35,136 bases of DNA from an uncultured Geobacter sp. (GTDB lineage Bacteria; Desulfobacterota; Desulfuromonadia; Geobacterales; Geobacteraceae): NCBI GenBank assembly GCA_903925075.1, contig CAIYDQ010000299.1, positions 1-35,136 of the forward strand. Reading direction: 5' to 3'. Made by a program: the position numbers and the translations under genes. Below, piece by piece: positions 1 through 7,978 of the stretch. The notes under the pieces were generated by a model that saw only the letters and a program-made list of their open reading frames with translations, was not told where the DNA came from and searched no databases. Each line of letters opens with the position of its first letter. The stretch's first letter is position 1.

Positions 1-1
1 A

Positions 2-1063
2 GACCGGCTGACCTCCGCTCAGCGGATGCGGGCCCTGGTGCTGGGGACCGGGCTCGATCGGGTGCCGATCATCCCCCTGGCGACCTCCTACACCGCCGTG
101 CGGGCCGGACTGTCGCTGCGGGACTTTTACCTGGATCCGGTGCTCTGTCTCCAGGCCCAGCTCGATTCCCTGGCCTGCCACGGTTACGACGCGGCGCCGA
201 GCTATGGCGTGCCGGAGTGGAGCGGCTGGGATTTCGGCGGCGATCTCTGGTTTCCCGAGGAGTCGAGCGATTTTCTCCCCTATCTGAGAAAAAGGGCCGT
301 GCAGTCGCCCGCGGATGTCGAGACGCTTCGGGTGCCGGAGCCCAGAGGAGCGCCCGCAGCCGGAAGGCTTTTGGCTTTTTACCGGCTGGCGCGGGAGAAG
401 GGTTTCCCCGGAGCCTCGCTCCCCGGAAGCTCCCCGATGGGGATTGCCTGCTCGATAGCCGGCCCCGACCTGCTGCTGCGCTGGTTCTACAAGGAGCCGG
501 CCCTGGTGCACCGGCTGCTGCGCAAGGCGACCGATTACCTCTTGGCCGTGGCGGACATGATCATCGAGGAGTTCGGCGCGGAAAACTGTTCGGTATTCTC
601 CACCTATCCGGTGGAGGCGCATGCCGTGATCTCGCCGAAGCTGTTCGAGCGCTTCAGCGTCCCCTACGTGAGCGAATGGCACGAAAAGCTGATCGGCAGG
701 GGAATAGGGAAATGGGTCGTCCATCTGTGCGGGGACCACACCAGGAACCTGCCGCACTGGAAGGGAGCGATCCCGCTCGCCCCCCGCACGATTTTCAGCA
801 TGGGGCACGAGATGGACCTGGCGGCCACGGCCGCGTTCTTCGGCGCCGACCACATCATCGCCGGCAACGTCTCGACGACCACGCTGCTGCTTGGCACGGC
901 CGCCGAGGTCTACGCGCTTTGCCGGCAAACCATCGAAACAATGAAACATCACCCGGGAGGGTTCATTCTGGCGCCCGCCTGCCTCCTGCCGCCCAGGACT
1001 CCGCCCGCAAACGTGCAGGCCATGGTCGAGGCGGTAAGGACGTTCGGCGGCTACCACCACTAA
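2..1063 (+). CDS. UroD-superfamily, MtaA/CmuA-like methyltransferase-type protein (5' partial)
   Basis: The reading frame is open to the left edge, and the in-frame ATG at 26 falls inside the usual N-terminal helix that precedes the LDRVPIIPL motif, so the true start probably lies a few codons outside the window. The fold is that of the uroporphyrinogen decarboxylase superfamily. An H-x-C motif (HLC, His codon at 722-724, Cys at 728-730) and a late Cys in APACLLPP (codon 980-982) match the H-x-C...C zinc site known from the corrinoid-linked methyltransferases MtaA, MtbA and CmuA. This argues against a haem-pathway HemE. The methyl donor and acceptor are unknown. It sits 14 bases upstream of a periplasmic binding protein and begins the visible part of a plus-strand operon that includes the dehydratase genes. 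The family call is firm; the reaction is inference. Confidence 0.8.
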   Translation, partial: DRLTSAQRMRALVLGTGLDRVPIIPLATSYTAVRAGLSLRDFYLDPVLCLQAQLDSLACHGYDAAPSYGVPEWSGWDFGGDLWFPEESSDFLPYLRKRAVQSPADVETLRVPEPRGAPAAGRLLAFYRLAREKGFPGASLPGSSPMGIACSIAGPDLLLRWFYKEPALVHRLLRKATDYLLAVADMIIEEFGAENCSVFSTYPVEAHAVISPKLFERFSVPYVSEWHEKLIGRGIGKWVVHLCGDHTRNLPHWKGAIPLAPRTIFSMGHEMDLAATAAFFGADHIIAGNVSTTTLLLGTAAEVYALCRQTIETMKHHPGGFILAPACLLPPRTPPANVQAMVEAVRTFGGYHH

Positions 1064-1077
1064 AAGGAGTTGGAAAA

Positions 1078-2112
1078 ATGGCAAGAAAAAGTATCTCTGT
1101 TCTTTGCGGGCTGTTCCTGGTCTTCATGACCGCCGCCCCCTACGCGGATCAACAGCGCGGCGCGGCGCAAGCCGCCGAAAGCAAGCCGCTGGAAAAAATC
1201 GTGATTGCGGATCCCTCGCGCCAGGAATCCTGGATGCCGGTCTACCTCGCCTCCGCCCTTGGATTCTTCAGGGAGGAGGGGCTGGATGTGCGCTTCGTCT
1301 CCTACCAGGGGGGGCCGCTGGTGATCGCGTCGCTTCTGGCCGGCGATTCCCAGTTCGCACTGATCGGCTACGAGCAGGTCCTGAAGACCTACGAGAAGGG
1401 GAAGAGCACCAAGATGATCGCCGCCACCTCGGCGCGCCACCCCTGGTGCCTCATTTCGGGCCCCGGCATCAAAACCGTGGCCGACCTGAAGGGGAAACGG
1501 CTCGGCGCCGGCATGCCCGGTTCCTCGCTGCGCGGCTTCGTGCGGGCCTGCGTGAGATACGGCGGCCTGGACCAGGACAAGGACGTGAGCTACCTGGACC
1601 TGATCCGGGGATCGGAAGTGGCGGCGCTCAACAAGGGAGACGTGGCGGCGCTCTTCGCCTTCGGCAGCCTCAAATACCAGCTGCTCGAGCATGGCGGCAA
1701 GATGCTGGTGGACCTGAGCAACCCCGTCACGCACAACAAGGTGCTCGGTTCCGACAGCTACCCGCTCTACGTGGTCCAGGTTACCGATCAGTTCATCAAG
1801 GAGAAACCGGAAACGGTGCAGCATTTCATGAACGCGGTGGTCCGGGCCATGGCCTGGGAAAACAAGCACAAGGCGCAAGAGATCGCCGAGAAGGTGGCCC
1901 CTCTCTTTCCCGCCTCGGAGAAAAACGTCTTCCCCAAGGTGGTAGCCGACACCATGCTCACCATTTCCCGCGACGGCTCCTTCAACCGCAAAGGGCATGA
2001 CGCCGCCGTCCGCTTGTCGCTGGACGCGGGGCTCTTGACGAATCCGGTCGCCATGGAAAACGTGGTGGACGAGTCGTTTCTGAAAAAGGCGCAGGCGAAG
2101 TACCGTAAATAA
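1078..2112 (+). CDS. ABC transporter substrate-binding protein, NMT1/SsuA/TauA type
   Basis: 344 residues. The ATG at 1078 follows AAAAGGAG at 1064-1071 and gives a typical signal peptide: basic MARKS, a hydrophobic stretch to about residue 22, and a likely cleavage in the following Ala-rich stretch near residues 29-32. The mature part shows the NMT1-like pattern: VIADPSRQESWMPVYLA, then LGFFREEGLDV, then KTVADLKGKRLG, typical of periplasmic receptors for sulfonates, nitriles or thiamine precursors. No permease or ATPase gene is in the visible operon, so it is an orphan receptor here unless partners lie upstream. A longer frame opens at 217, but that part overlaps the preceding gene and is a shadow. 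The ligand is unknown; linkage to the dehydratase genes suggests it binds an organic acid of the same pathway. Confidence 0.85.
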   Translation: MARKSISVLCGLFLVFMTAAPYADQQRGAAQAAESKPLEKIVIADPSRQESWMPVYLASALGFFREEGLDVRFVSYQGGPLVIASLLAGDSQFALIGYEQVLKTYEKGKSTKMIAATSARHPWCLISGPGIKTVADLKGKRLGAGMPGSSLRGFVRACVRYGGLDQDKDVSYLDLIRGSEVAALNKGDVAALFAFGSLKYQLLEHGGKMLVDLSNPVTHNKVLGSDSYPLYVVQVTDQFIKEKPETVQHFMNAVVRAMAWENKHKAQEIAEKVAPLFPASEKNVFPKVVADTMLTISRDGSFNRKGHDAAVRLSLDAGLLTNPVAMENVVDESFLKKAQAKYRK

Positions 2113-2163
2113 CCCGGTCGGCCGGGGGGAAGGGAGTCATGCGGATTGTCGCCAAGGAGAGAC

Positions 2164-4230
2164 GTGAACTATAGCATCAAGGAACTCATCGGTTCGGGGG
2201 GGTGGAGGTTCGAGCATCATCGAGCGGTAGTCGGTCTCGACCTCGGCTCTCGCGCCTCCAAGGGGGTGCTCCTGACCTCCAGGAGGATTTACACCGCCCT
2301 TATCCCCACCGGCCTCTACATGCAGGAAACGGCGGACGAGCTTTTGAAGAAACTGCTGCGTCTTGCCCGGGTGAAACGGGCCGACCTGGGTTACATCGTC
2401 GGCACCGGCTATGGCAGGATATCGCTTAGCTTCGACGACGTCCCCTTCGAGGTGGTCACCGAGATTTCCTGCCATGCCATGGGCGCGCATGCCCTCTACC
2501 CGTCGACGCGCACCATCATCGACATCGGCGGCCAGGACTCCAAGGCCATCAAGGTGGACGTCGATACCGGCAAGGTCGTGGACTTCGTCATGAACGACAA
2601 ATGCGCCGCCGGCACCGGTCAATTCCTGGAGAAGGCCGCCGTTTTGCTCGGCCTTACCCTGGACGAATTGGGCGCCTTCTCCCTGAACGCCACCGATCCC
2701 GCCCAGATCAGCAGCCAGTGCGTGGTCTTCGCCGAATCGGAGATGATCTCGCTGCGCGCCAAGGGCGCCAAGGTGAACGATAGCGGCGCGGTGGCCAATA
2801 TCGCCGCCGGCATACACTACTCGGCGGCGCGGCGCGTGCGCAACCTTTTGGGGCGCGTCGGCTTGGAGCCGGGGCTGCTCTTTACCGGCGGGGTCTCCAA
2901 CAATCCCGGCATGCGGCGCATACTGGAGGAGCTGATCGGCTCTCCCTTCACGGAAACGACTTTCGACATGATCCATGCGGGGGCTCTGGGCGCCGCGGTC
3001 TATGCCACGCTGCACGCCGGCCGGCAACGGGCGGCCGAAGATAACGAACACGAGTTCCGCGGCGTCGATCTTCTCCAGGTTACCGAGTTGATCGAGCGGC
3101 GGCAGGAGGCGTTCGTCGACCCGAAGAACGACGACGTCAAGGTCGGGTATCTTTGCACCTACACGCCGCTGGAACTTCTGAATGCCGCCGGCGTGAAACA
3201 CGCGCGGCTTTTCAAGGCGGGAAATCCCGATACCGTCGCCGCCGGCGAGCGTTTCACCCAGAGCGTTTTTTGCGACTTCAGCAAGAGCTGCATCGGAGCC
3301 TTCCAGGAGGGGGGCGATCCCCTCTACAAGGCGATCGACAAGGTCTACAACTTCCACACCTGCGCCTCGATGAAGCGCGCCAGCGAGGTGCTCGAGCAGT
3401 TCGTGCCGGTGAAGCTTCTGAACCTTCCCAAGCTGCGCGACTCCAAGGCGTCGCGCAAATTTTTCCGGGACGAAATCGTCGCATTCCGGGACGACCTGGA
3501 GCAGCTGACCGGCCGCAAGATCTCCGAGAGCGCCCTGCGCGGGCAGATCGATCTCTACGACAAGCTGCGGCAACAGCTGAAAAAGTTCTCCGAACTGCGC
3601 CTGCGGAGCCATCCGCCGCTCTCCGGCAGCGAGTTCCTGGAACTGGCGCGGGCCTATTACTACGTGCCGGCCGAGGAACTGCTGCCGCTGTATCAGGACG
3701 TCTACCGGCAGCTAAGCGCGCTCCCCGACCGCGGCGAAAGCGGCAAACTGCGGCTGATGATCGCCGGGAGCATCGTGGCCGACGGCGACCGGCGCCTCTT
3801 GGAGATCATCGAAAAGGAGCTCGGCCTGCAGGTAGTGGTCGAGGACCATTGCACCGGGCTCAAGCCCTTCTACCACACCATGATCGACGGCTTGGATCCC
3901 TTTCAAACCCTGGCGGACGGCTATCTGGATCAGGCTCCCTGCGCGCGCATGAAGTCGCTGGCGGCGAACGTCGAGTTTTCCGGACGGCTGGCGCGGGAGT
4001 ACGCGGTGGATGGCGTACTCTACGTCCATATGAAGTTCTGCTCCTGCTACGGGGTGGGGAAGAAAGGATTCCTGGATCATTTTCAGAGCCTGGAGCTGCC
4101 CGTGCTGGAGATCTCCAGCGACTATTCGGAAAGCGATCACGGCCAGTTGAAGACCAGAATCGAAGCCTTCGTCGAGGTATTGAAGGCGAAAAGGAGCAAA
4201 AACCGTGAACCGCACGCAATCGACGCCTAA
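2164..4230 (+). CDS. Acyl-CoA dehydratase activase fused to a 2-hydroxyacyl-CoA dehydratase-type subunit
   Basis: 688 residues from a GTG preceded by AAGGAGA at 2154-2160; a TTG at 2146 is a possible longer start and no in-frame ATG exists. Residues 20-285 form a BcrAD/BadFG/HgdC ATPase: phosphate-1 motif GLDLGS (24-29), phosphate-2 motif IDIGGQDSK (119-127), FTGGVSNNPG (240-249), and Cys147 and Cys186 at the positions that hold the intersubunit [4Fe-4S] cluster in HgdC. From about residue 325 the protein changes to the HGD-D/HgdB fold, with Cys331, Cys370, Cys376, Cys400 and a late CSC. Family knowledge: the activase injects one electron, driven by ATP, into the dehydratase. Activases are usually separate proteins of about 260 residues, so this fusion is notable. 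Its 3' end overlaps the next gene by 26 bases, pointing to translational coupling. The CoA-ester substrate is not identifiable. Confidence 0.85.
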   Translation: MNYSIKELIGSGGWRFEHHRAVVGLDLGSRASKGVLLTSRRIYTALIPTGLYMQETADELLKKLLRLARVKRADLGYIVGTGYGRISLSFDDVPFEVVTEISCHAMGAHALYPSTRTIIDIGGQDSKAIKVDVDTGKVVDFVMNDKCAAGTGQFLEKAAVLLGLTLDELGAFSLNATDPAQISSQCVVFAESEMISLRAKGAKVNDSGAVANIAAGIHYSAARRVRNLLGRVGLEPGLLFTGGVSNNPGMRRILEELIGSPFTETTFDMIHAGALGAAVYATLHAGRQRAAEDNEHEFRGVDLLQVTELIERRQEAFVDPKNDDVKVGYLCTYTPLELLNAAGVKHARLFKAGNPDTVAAGERFTQSVFCDFSKSCIGAFQEGGDPLYKAIDKVYNFHTCASMKRASEVLEQFVPVKLLNLPKLRDSKASRKFFRDEIVAFRDDLEQLTGRKISESALRGQIDLYDKLRQQLKKFSELRLRSHPPLSGSEFLELARAYYYVPAEELLPLYQDVYRQLSALPDRGESGKLRLMIAGSIVADGDRRLLEIIEKELGLQVVVEDHCTGLKPFYHTMIDGLDPFQTLADGYLDQAPCARMKSLAANVEFSGRLAREYAVDGVLYVHMKFCSCYGVGKKGFLDHFQSLELPVLEISSDYSESDHGQLKTRIEAFVEVLKAKRSKNREPHAIDA

Positions 4231-5413
4231 GGGCGCAGTCGGGGGCGCCGGCAAGTCCGCTCCCTCGCCCGCGCTGGCGGCGCTGGAGGCCCTGACCAAA
4301 TCGTACTCCTTCGACTCCATAGAGCGGCTGGTGGACCAGGGGAAAAGCGCGGTCTGGGGCGGGACCTCGTGGGAAGCCCCCCTGCTGCACGCCTGCGACG
4401 TCATACCTATCGGGATCGCCGAGCTGTGGCGCGACGAAAGCCGCGAGGCGGAAGAAGTCGCCGAAAACCACTTCCAGATTCCGGCCGAATTCTGCAGCAT
4501 GATCAAGGCGATGCTCGGGCGCCTGCACCTGCGCCGCGGCGGGAAGATCAAGCGCGTGCTCTACTTCGGAGCCACCTGCGAGCCGATCAGCAACGCCCTG
4601 GAGCTGGCCGAGTCCGACGGCTACGATCTCCATTGCATCGAGAACGTCACCGCCTTCAGCGCGCAGGAAAAGCGCCCGGAGGTCGTCGGTTTCCTAGCCG
4701 GCGAGCTGCAGGAGGTCGCGCTCTGGCTCACGGGGAAGCCGGTTGACGAAGAGCGCCTTTGGGAGGAAATCCGCCGCAAGAACCGGGTCTCCGCCAAGGT
4801 GAAGCGGATACTGGAGCTGCGCCTGTCGAACCCGTTTTATCTCACCAGCCTCCCCACCTTGCAGGTGATCATGGGGTCCACCCACTATTTCGGAAACCCC
4901 GGGGAATTCGTGCGGGTGCTCGATCTGTTGATCGGGGAACTCGAACTGGCGGCGCTCACCCCCGACACCCGCGGCTACATCCCGCTGGTATTGGCCGGTG
5001 GCGCGGCGGGCGGACCCGCCATACTCAAGGTCATCGAAGAGTCGCATGCGGCCATCGTCGGCTGGTCGCTGGCCGGGACCGAAGCCTATCGCGAAGACGT
5101 CCCCGCGCTGGAATCGATGGTGCATTACGTGCTGGATGCCCAGAGCAGGGGAGAGTTGGGGGAGATGGCCGGCACCTCCGCCACCAAGCGCCGTTTCCAG
5201 ATCGAAAAGCTGTACCGTGAAAGCGGGGCGCGCGGCATCGTGGCCACCAGCATCACCGGGTGTCCATTCGGCAGCGTGGTGCAGCAGACGGAGCGGGACT
5301 ATTTCAAGGCGCTGAACATTCCGATCATCTCGCTGGAGAGCTCCGTCCACAAGGAGCGCCCCACCGAAGAGCAGGTCATGCGGGTGAAAACCTTCGTGGA
5401 GATGCTTTCCTAG
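4205..5413 (+). CDS. 2-hydroxyacyl-CoA dehydratase (HGD-D) family protein
   Basis: 402 residues from a GTG with AAGGAG eight bases upstream, overlapping the end of the activase fusion. It resembles HgdB/BcrB/BcrC-type subunits. WGGTSWEAPLLHACDVIPI places Cys64 in the usual N-terminal position, GATCEPIS gives Cys125 and ITGCPFG gives Cys353, a set of three that commonly ligates a [4Fe-4S] cluster in this family. The C-terminus (LNIPIISLESS, then a helix ending VKTFVEML) is also typical. With the fused subunit it would make a heterodimeric, activase-driven radical enzyme (a 2-hydroxyacyl-CoA dehydratase, or an aryl-/enoyl-CoA reductase of the BCR type). No ferredoxin gene is nearby. The fold is clear; whether the reaction is dehydration or reduction is open. 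Confidence 0.85.
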   Translation: MNRTQSTPKGAVGGAGKSAPSPALAALEALTKSYSFDSIERLVDQGKSAVWGGTSWEAPLLHACDVIPIGIAELWRDESREAEEVAENHFQIPAEFCSMIKAMLGRLHLRRGGKIKRVLYFGATCEPISNALELAESDGYDLHCIENVTAFSAQEKRPEVVGFLAGELQEVALWLTGKPVDEERLWEEIRRKNRVSAKVKRILELRLSNPFYLTSLPTLQVIMGSTHYFGNPGEFVRVLDLLIGELELAALTPDTRGYIPLVLAGGAAGGPAILKVIEESHAAIVGWSLAGTEAYREDVPALESMVHYVLDAQSRGELGEMAGTSATKRRFQIEKLYRESGARGIVATSITGCPFGSVVQQTERDYFKALNIPIISLESSVHKERPTEEQVMRVKTFVEMLS

Positions 5414-5448
5414 AGTGCGTTCTCGGAGTCGGAACGCACTCCAGGAAA
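5406..5448. terminator. Long hairpin between convergent operons, candidate bidirectional terminator
   Basis: Two 17-base arms, TTTCCTAGAGTGCGTTC (5406-5422) and its complement with one mismatch (5432-5448), flank a 9-base loop. The left arm contains the TAG stop of the upstream gene. The minus-strand RND gene ends at 5489, so the hairpin lies exactly between converging transcripts. There is no proper U-tract on either side, so it may work with Rho or as a 3' stabiliser instead. Confidence 0.6.
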
Positions 5449-5488
5449 TATCGGATGGTATCCACCAACCCGGGCGCCGCGAAGAGAC

Positions 5489-7960
5489 TTACTTCGGCAG
5501 CTGAGCCACGCAGGCGGTCGCCGGGACGACCTCTGCCGATGGCGCCGGGGCCGATTCGTGCACCGTGGCCAGCATGAAATGCGACAGCGCGGGGATGAGG
5601 ATGAGCGCGCCGATCATGTTCCAAAGGAACATGAAGGTCAAAAGTATACCCATGTCGGCCTGGAACTTGATGGGCGAGAACGCCCAGGTGACGACGCCTC
5701 CGGCCAGGGTGATCCCCACGAGCCCCACCACCTTCCCGGTGAACTGGACCGCCTTCTGGTAGGCCATGCCAAGCGGCATCCCTTGTCTCTGGTAGGTGAG
5801 CTGCATGCTCAAAAGGTACAGCGCATAGTCCACCCCGATCCCCACCCCGAGCGCTATGACGGGGAGGGTGGCGACCTTGACGCCGATTCCCAGCGCCACC
5901 ATCAGCGCCTCGCACAGGATCGAGGTGAGGAGGAGCGGCAGCACCGCCACAACCACCGCCCGCCAGCTCCTGAAGGTGATGAAGCAAAGGACGATGACGG
6001 CGCCGTAGACGTAGAGGAGCATGGTCCGGTTCGACTCTTTGACGACGATGTTGGTGGCCGCCTCGATCCCCGAGTTGCCGGCGGCGAGCAGGAAGGTCCG
6101 GTCCTTGGTGCTGTGTTCCTTGACGAACCCTTCGGCGACCTTCAGCACCCGATCGAGCGTCTCGGCCTTGTGGTCGGAAAGATAGGCGATGATCGGGGCG
6201 ACCGACAGGGTCGAGTTGACCAGATCCGGGGTCTCGAAGGTCGCTTGCTGCCCGGCGTAGTTGATCACCTGCTGGCTCCGGTTGAGGGTGTACCACTTGG
6301 GACTCCCCTCGTAGGTGCCCGCTGTGATCATGCGGATGGTGTCGGGGAGGGCGACGGTGGTCTGCACTCCGGGGACTTCCCTGAGCGCCTGGGCGAGCCG
6401 GTCCGCCTCGACCAGCGACTCGTATTTGATGATCGCGTCAGGCGGCGTCTTGAGGATGACGGCAAACTGATCGCTGGAGAGCGAGTAGTTGCTGGTGATG
6501 AAGGCGTTGTCCTTGTTGTAGCGCGAATTCGCCCTGAGCTCGGGCGCGCCCGGGTCCAGGTCGCCGATCTTCAGGTTGAGACTCACCATGAAGCCGCCCG
6601 CGGCCAAAACCAACGAGATCGCCACCGCCGCCGTGGCCCAGCGCCTGGTGGTGAACCGGTCCAGGAAGGCCCAAATAGCGCCGGCCCCTTTCCCCCTGCT
6701 TTCCGTGGTCTCTTCCGCGAGACTTCTGCCGGCGGCCTTGGCACTTACCCCGGTGAAGGAGAGAAAGACCGGCAGGAGCAGCAGGTTGGTGATGACCAGT
6801 CCGGCTACCCCGACGCTCGCGGTAAGGGCCAGGTCCCTGATCACCGGGATGTCGATCAGCATCAGCACGGCAAAGCCGACCGCATCGGCCAAAAGCGCGG
6901 TCATTCCGGCCAGAAACAGCCGCCGGAAGGTGTAGCGCGCGGCCACCAGCTTGTGGGTGCCGCGGCCAATGTCCTGCATGATGCCGTTCATCTTCTGCAC
7001 GCCATGGGAGACCCCGATGGCGAAGACCAGGAAGGGAACCAGGATGGAATAGGGATCCAGTTCGAACCCCAGGGTGCCCACCATGCCGAGCTGCCAGATC
7101 ACCGCCACGACCGAACAGAGGATGACCAGGGCGGTGCTCCGCAGGCAGCGGGTATAAAGGAAAATAATGACGGCGGCGATTAAGGCGGCGATGGCGAAAT
7201 AGGTCATCACCTGCATGAGGCCGTCGATCAGGTCGCCCACCAGTTTGGCGAAGCCAACGACATGGATCTTGATCCCTCCATGCCCCAGCGCCTCGTATTT
7301 GCTCCTGACGTCGCTCTCGATCTGTTTGGAGAACTTGCTGTAGTCGAGGCGTTTTCCGGTTCCCGGGTCGTTGTCCAAAAGCGGCACGAATACCATGGCC
7401 GACTTCATGTTGGCTGCCAAAAGGCTGCCGACGATGCCGGAGCGGTCGATGTTCTGTTTCAGTTGGCCAACCTTCGCCGAGGAGCCGTCGAAGTTGTCCG
7501 GCATGACCGGTCCTCCCACGAATCCCTCTTCGGTCACCTCGGTCCAGCGGACCGCCGGGGTCCAGATCGATTTCAGCCAGGCGCGGTCCACCCCGGGGGT
7601 CATCGACAGGTCGTCGTTGACCTGGCGCAGGGTATCCAGATACTGGGGGTCGAAGATGTCCCCCCGGGTATTCTCCACCACCACCCGGACCGAATTCCCC
7701 AGCGCGGCCAGGTCCTTCCGGTTGGCGAGATAATTTTTGATGTAGGGATGCCCTTGGGGAAGCATCTTCTCGAAGCTGGCGTTGAATACCAGCTTGGTCG
7801 CCTGATAGGCGAGCAGGATGGTGATGAGGGCGCAGACGACCACCATCGCCGTCCGGTTGTTGAAGATTACCCGCTCCAAAAGGATGCCGGACTTCTGGTC
7901 GAAATCCTTAAGCTCCTTGACGACCGGCATTTGGTCTATATTTTCCGTTCCTACGGCCAT
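5489..7960 (-). CDS. RND superfamily (MMPL/SSD-type) transporter
   Basis: 823 residues from an ATG preceded by AGGAG eight bases away. The layout is that of an MMPL-type RND protein: one TM helix at about residues 36-56, a large periplasmic loop to about 255, a block of five TM helices to about 400, then the repeat (TM near 440-460, second loop, five TM helices to about 800). Motifs such as LVPFLVFAIGVSHGVQKMNG and the matching ALGVGIGVDYALYLLSM in the second half are the paired TM4/TM10 regions of this family. It is the last gene of the minus-strand operon, 18 bases behind the Ycf48-like gene. Homologous sets of RND, Ycf48-like, DUF1329 and DUF1302 genes recur in bacteria that process hydrophobic compounds, so lipid, steroid-like or aromatic-acid transport is plausible. 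Direction and cargo are unknown. Confidence 0.88.
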   Translation of the reverse strand: MAVGTENIDQMPVVKELKDFDQKSGILLERVIFNNRTAMVVVCALITILLAYQATKLVFNASFEKMLPQGHPYIKNYLANRKDLAALGNSVRVVVENTRGDIFDPQYLDTLRQVNDDLSMTPGVDRAWLKSIWTPAVRWTEVTEEGFVGGPVMPDNFDGSSAKVGQLKQNIDRSGIVGSLLAANMKSAMVFVPLLDNDPGTGKRLDYSKFSKQIESDVRSKYEALGHGGIKIHVVGFAKLVGDLIDGLMQVMTYFAIAALIAAVIIFLYTRCLRSTALVILCSVVAVIWQLGMVGTLGFELDPYSILVPFLVFAIGVSHGVQKMNGIMQDIGRGTHKLVAARYTFRRLFLAGMTALLADAVGFAVLMLIDIPVIRDLALTASVGVAGLVITNLLLLPVFLSFTGVSAKAAGRSLAEETTESRGKGAGAIWAFLDRFTTRRWATAAVAISLVLAAGGFMVSLNLKIGDLDPGAPELRANSRYNKDNAFITSNYSLSSDQFAVILKTPPDAIIKYESLVEADRLAQALREVPGVQTTVALPDTIRMITAGTYEGSPKWYTLNRSQQVINYAGQQATFETPDLVNSTLSVAPIIAYLSDHKAETLDRVLKVAEGFVKEHSTKDRTFLLAAGNSGIEAATNIVVKESNRTMLLYVYGAVIVLCFITFRSWRAVVVAVLPLLLTSILCEALMVALGIGVKVATLPVIALGVGIGVDYALYLLSMQLTYQRQGMPLGMAYQKAVQFTGKVVGLVGITLAGGVVTWAFSPIKFQADMGILLTFMFLWNMIGALILIPALSHFMLATVHESAPAPSAEVVPATACVAQLPK

Positions 7961-7978
7961 GTCAGTTCTCCTGCCTCT

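Noticed and set aside
2..1063. Haem-pathway uroporphyrinogen decarboxylase (HemE)
   Set aside because: The H-x-C...C zinc motif and the APAC-LLPP-type C-terminus match the methyltransferase branch of the superfamily, and no haem genes are nearby.
2137..3612. 491-residue minus-strand ORF opposite the activase fusion
   Set aside because: The plus strand carries the ATPase and cluster motifs in order; the antisense translation has none and biased composition.
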